The notes under the pieces: generated by a model
What the model saw: the letters and a program-made list of their open reading frames with translations, nothing else
Told to the model about the DNA's origin: nothing
Databases searched by the model: none
Shown: piece by piece, positions 38,266-40,561 of the stretch
Layout: every line of letters starts with the position of its first letter
How positions within the stretch are numbered: the first letter of the stretch is position 1
Assembly (NCBI GenBank): GCA_004210455.1
Contig: SEFA01000061.1
Coordinates: 1-40,561 of the forward strand
Length of the DNA stretch: 40,561 nucleotides
Direction: 5' to 3'
Origin: Rubrivivax sp.
Lineage (GTDB): Bacteria > Pseudomonadota > Gammaproteobacteria > Burkholderiales > Burkholderiaceae_C
Translations under genes and position numbers: made by a program

Positions 38266-38343
38266 GAGCGACGCGGGGGGCGATTCGGGCGCCCCGCGTC
38301 GTTGCAAATCCTCGCCATGGCGCTGCCATGGCTCCGGTTTCGC

Positions 38344-40380
38344 CTAGCGCCGCATCCCGACTCGCCCCTGCGTCAAGCGCGCTCCCAGGAGCAGCAGGCC
38401 GGCCAGCATCAGGGCCCAGGTGCCGGGCTCGGGGACCGCGGCCACGCGCAGGAAGGATTGCCGGTAGTCCACCCCGTCGGTGCCGAAGGCCGTGTACGCG
38501 TTGACCACCCCACCGTCGGCGTCCGTCACGCCGGTGATGCCGTCCCAGTACAAGCCTGTGGAGGTGACGTCGATCGTCGATCTCGACCGTGCGGTGAACG
38601 GGGCGCTGCTTTCATCGCTCAGCACGGCGGTGATCGTGCTGGCGTACAGACGCAGGTCCAGATGGATGGGGCGCCCGAACGCGAACTGGATCGACAGCTC
38701 CTGCAACCCCGAGGTGGCGTGAGGAGGCTCGTAGACGCTCCACGACCCGTTCGTCTCGGTTTCCAGCCGGAAGTACTGGATGCCGACGGTGTCCGGCGTG
38801 TACTGCCAAGGCGGATCGGGCGGCGGGCGGGGCACGCCTTCGGACTGCAGGGACACGTTGGCGCCCCAGCTCGTGTCGGCGGTGTAGCGACCCAGCTCGC
38901 CCGGCGGCTGGCCGAGCTGTCCCGAGCGGCTGGTGATGCCTTCATAGTTGATGCGGAAGTTCATCCATCCCAGGGTGCCGGCGGCACAGGTTGCGCACTG
39001 GATGACGATGTCGTCGCTGAGCGAGCTGGATACCGTTGAGCGAACCTCCGCCGCCTGCAGGGGCGCATGCACCGAGATCTCGGCATCGGCCGTCATGCCG
39101 GCCCACAGCCGGCCATGATCCGCGCCGCTCCAGCCGACGCTGAATGCATTGGCGAACTGGTCGCCGTCGCGATACGAGTTGCCCTGGCCGTAGCTCAGCA
39201 TCAATCCCGGGAGGATGGCGACATCCTGCACGGCGCCCCGGTCCGGCTGTCCCGGGACACGCGTCACGTAGTCTTGGGCGGCGCGGTATTGGGCCGCGTT
39301 CGCCAGGGGCGCGAACAGCGCGCCGACGATCGCCGTCACGGCAGCCGGCACGCGCCAGGTGGAGAGCTTAGGCATGGCAGGCTCCTTGATATCGACGCTC
39401 ACGGCGCCGTGTGACTTGCGGGCATGGCGGGCGAAGGCGGCGAGCAGTGCCAGCCCCAGTGCCATCAACGCCCAGGTGCCGGGCTCGGGGACGGCCGCCG
39501 CGAGCGCGTAGTCGACGCCCTGGGCGTTGAGGGCGGTGAAGTCGGTGACCGGCTGCCCGTTCGCATCCCAAAGGCCGCTGATGCCCTTCCAGGACAACGA
39601 GAGGCTGAAGTCGACGTTGGCGGTGGACCACCCCTCGCCGCCGTCCGCCGTGGACGTCAGGGAGGACGTCTGGCCGGTGTCCAGGTACAGCGACAGCCAC
39701 AGGGGCTCACCGAAGATGAAGTTCACCTCGAAGGATCCCAGCGCTTCTCCTGCCATCTCGCCGTCTTCCGTCCGTCCCGCATTGCTGTTGCTTTGGTACC
39801 CCCAGATGTAGCCCCACGCAGATTCTTCCTGTCCCACCGGGAAACCGGTCGCACTCAAGGTGAAGCCGGCCAGGAAACCCAGGGACTCGAAGTGGTCTCC
39901 CCGCGTCGCGACGCCGTCGAGGGCACGCAAGGGGGTGGCGAACACCGAGGCCGCCAAAGTGCCGACGGTGCCCGCGATACAGGTGGGGCACGTGATGGTG
40001 AAGGCGTCGTCCATGGTGGCGGCGGAGCCGCTCTGCGACTGGACCGTGCGGGACGCCGAACCGGTCGTCATCGTCGCCGAGCCCTGCGTGAAGGTCTTGA
40101 CCCAGCCATAGCCGGAAGACGCCTGGCTGAAGCCGGTGGACGTCGCGCTGAAGTCCAGGGCCGGCACCGTGACGGCATCGTCCAGCGAGAGGGTGCGGAC
40201 CTCGCCGGCCGCGTTCTGCCGGGCCTCGTAGGTCTGCTGGGTGGGCGTGCCGGACGAGGCCAGGTTGACGAATTGGGTGGTCGAGAACCCCTGTGCCCAG
40301 GCGGGCGCCAGGGGGATCAATGCCAGAGCAGCCGCCGCGGCGGCGCGTGCGATGGCCGGTCGATGCGAAATGAAGCGCAT
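38344..40380 (-). CDS. Tandem PEP-CTERM protein (two complete modules in one frame)
   Basis: One uninterrupted 678-codon frame encodes two related exported proteins end to end. Module 1 (1-335) has a signal peptide ending in APAWAQ and a PEP-CTERM sorting signal starting VPEPG at 297, followed by a hydrophobic helix and a basic tail. Module 2 (336-678) has its own start, a signal-peptide-like segment (VPAAVTAIVGALFAPLANAAQ), and a terminal VPEPG at 649. PEP-CTERM signals are recognised by exosortase for processing at the membrane. The modules are paralogous, with shared blocks such as FGxPhxLxLYL, a CPTC/CATC pair and GITG/GISG...GVDY. GGGAGA precedes ATG 40380. The function of the mature domains is unknown. 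Confidence 0.85.
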   Translation of the reverse strand: MRFISHRPAIARAAAAAALALIPLAPAWAQGFSTTQFVNLASSGTPTQQTYEARQNAAGEVRTLSLDDAVTVPALDFSATSTGFSQASSGYGWVKTFTQGSATMTTGSASRTVQSQSGSAATMDDAFTITCPTCIAGTVGTLAASVFATPLRALDGVATRGDHFESLGFLAGFTLSATGFPVGQEESAWGYIWGYQSNSNAGRTEDGEMAGEALGSFEVNFIFGEPLWLSLYLDTGQTSSLTSTADGGEGWSTANVDFSLSLSWKGISGLWDANGQPVTDFTALNAQGVDYALAAAVPEPGTWALMALGLALLAAFARHARKSHGAVSVDIKEPAMPKLSTWRVPAAVTAIVGALFAPLANAAQYRAAQDYVTRVPGQPDRGAVQDVAILPGLMLSYGQGNSYRDGDQFANAFSVGWSGADHGRLWAGMTADAEISVHAPLQAAEVRSTVSSSLSDDIVIQCATCAAGTLGWMNFRINYEGITSRSGQLGQPPGELGRYTADTSWGANVSLQSEGVPRPPPDPPWQYTPDTVGIQYFRLETETNGSWSVYEPPHATSGLQELSIQFAFGRPIHLDLRLYASTITAVLSDESSAPFTARSRSTIDVTSTGLYWDGITGVTDADGGVVNAYTAFGTDGVDYRQSFLRVAAVPEPGTWALMLAGLLLLGARLTQGRVGMRR
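39375..39387 (-). promoter_or_regulatory. Internal ribosome binding site and start for PEP-CTERM module 2
   Basis: On the minus strand, AAGGAG (39382-39387) lies six bases before an in-frame ATG (39373-39375). This ATG begins a signal-peptide-like sequence and would give a separate 343-residue protein. The site is encoded inside the linker that joins the two modules. Confidence 0.7.
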
Positions 40381-40409
40381 GGCGCTCTCCCTGGCGGCGT
40401 GCTGCCGGT

Positions 40410-40439
40410 TGTCGCGACAGTACGACGATCCACGACAGT
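40410..40439. promoter_or_regulatory. Palindrome and direct repeat upstream of the PEP-CTERM gene
   Basis: TGTCGCGACA (40410-40419) is a perfect 10-bp palindrome. CGACAGT occurs at 40415-40421 and again at 40433-40439, 18 bases apart. They lie 30-60 bases upstream of the start codon and could be regulatory. I see no clear sigma54 site of the kind reported for some PEP-CTERM genes. Confidence 0.35.
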
Positions 40440-40561
40440 GCGCGGCCCCTCCCAAACAGGACCGTGGGCACGGTCGTTGCGCGGTTTCGGGAACGGCGAT
40501 TGCTCCCCGCCGGCCCGTTCCGTTCAACATGAGCGAATCAGCGCTCGGCATGGAACTTGCG

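Overview
The window is high-GC (about two thirds G+C by eye) bacterial chromosome with dense, mostly intact housekeeping genes. A pgk / pyk / class II fba / purC neighbourhood, a PEP-CTERM protein, a fused isobutyryl-CoA mutase (IcmF), a MaeB-type malic enzyme and several chemoreceptors together suggest a betaproteobacterium of the order Burkholderiales, perhaps near Roseateles/Mitsuaria/Rubrivivax. This placement is inferred from gene content and was not checked by a search. I see no tRNA, rRNA, CRISPR array, insertion sequence or prophage.

Layout. 1-2.6 kb: def-fmt-htpX (N-terminal maturation and membrane protein quality control). 2.7-5.3 kb: a small lipoprotein, an exported DUF2807-type protein with GSGD repeats, and the azlC-azlD exporter pair. 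5.5-18.8 kb: a central-metabolism stretch with pgk, maeB, pyk, fba and purC. It is interspersed with an M48-type membrane peptidase, a lone pstS, an HTH/GHKL-ATPase/STAS-like protein, a gamma-glutamylcyclotransferase-like gene and a TPR-like gene. 18.8-25.9 kb: a PHB-depolymerase-type esterase, a ferritin-like diiron protein, a TehA/SLAC1-type transporter, a second M48 membrane peptidase paralogous to the first, and a divergent LysR/SDR pair. 25.9-29.9 kb: a GH15 glucanase/trehalase-like enzyme divergent from a membrane protein with a degenerate J-domain (RPD instead of HPD), then a small frameshifted gene. 30-33.3 kb: two tandem chemoreceptors. 33.4-38.1 kb: an unrecognised 449-residue protein and icmF. 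38.3-40.4 kb: one open frame holding two complete PEP-CTERM proteins end to end.

How the genes relate. pgk, fba and pyk carry out lower glycolysis, maeB links malate to pyruvate, and purC belongs to purine synthesis. A HexR-like site lies between a -10-like element and the pyk start. AzlCD exports branched-chain amino acids and IcmF handles branched/linear C4 acyl-CoA. The icmF promoter is overlapped by a perfect 16-bp palindrome that resembles LiuR-type sites of branched-chain amino acid catabolism. Other notable signals are a 108-bp nested inverted repeat between maeB and pyk, a sigma54-like element before one chemoreceptor, a sigma32-like element before htpX, and a LysR-type dyad between the LysR and SDR genes.

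All calls come from reading the sequence and from remembered family features. No database search was possible.
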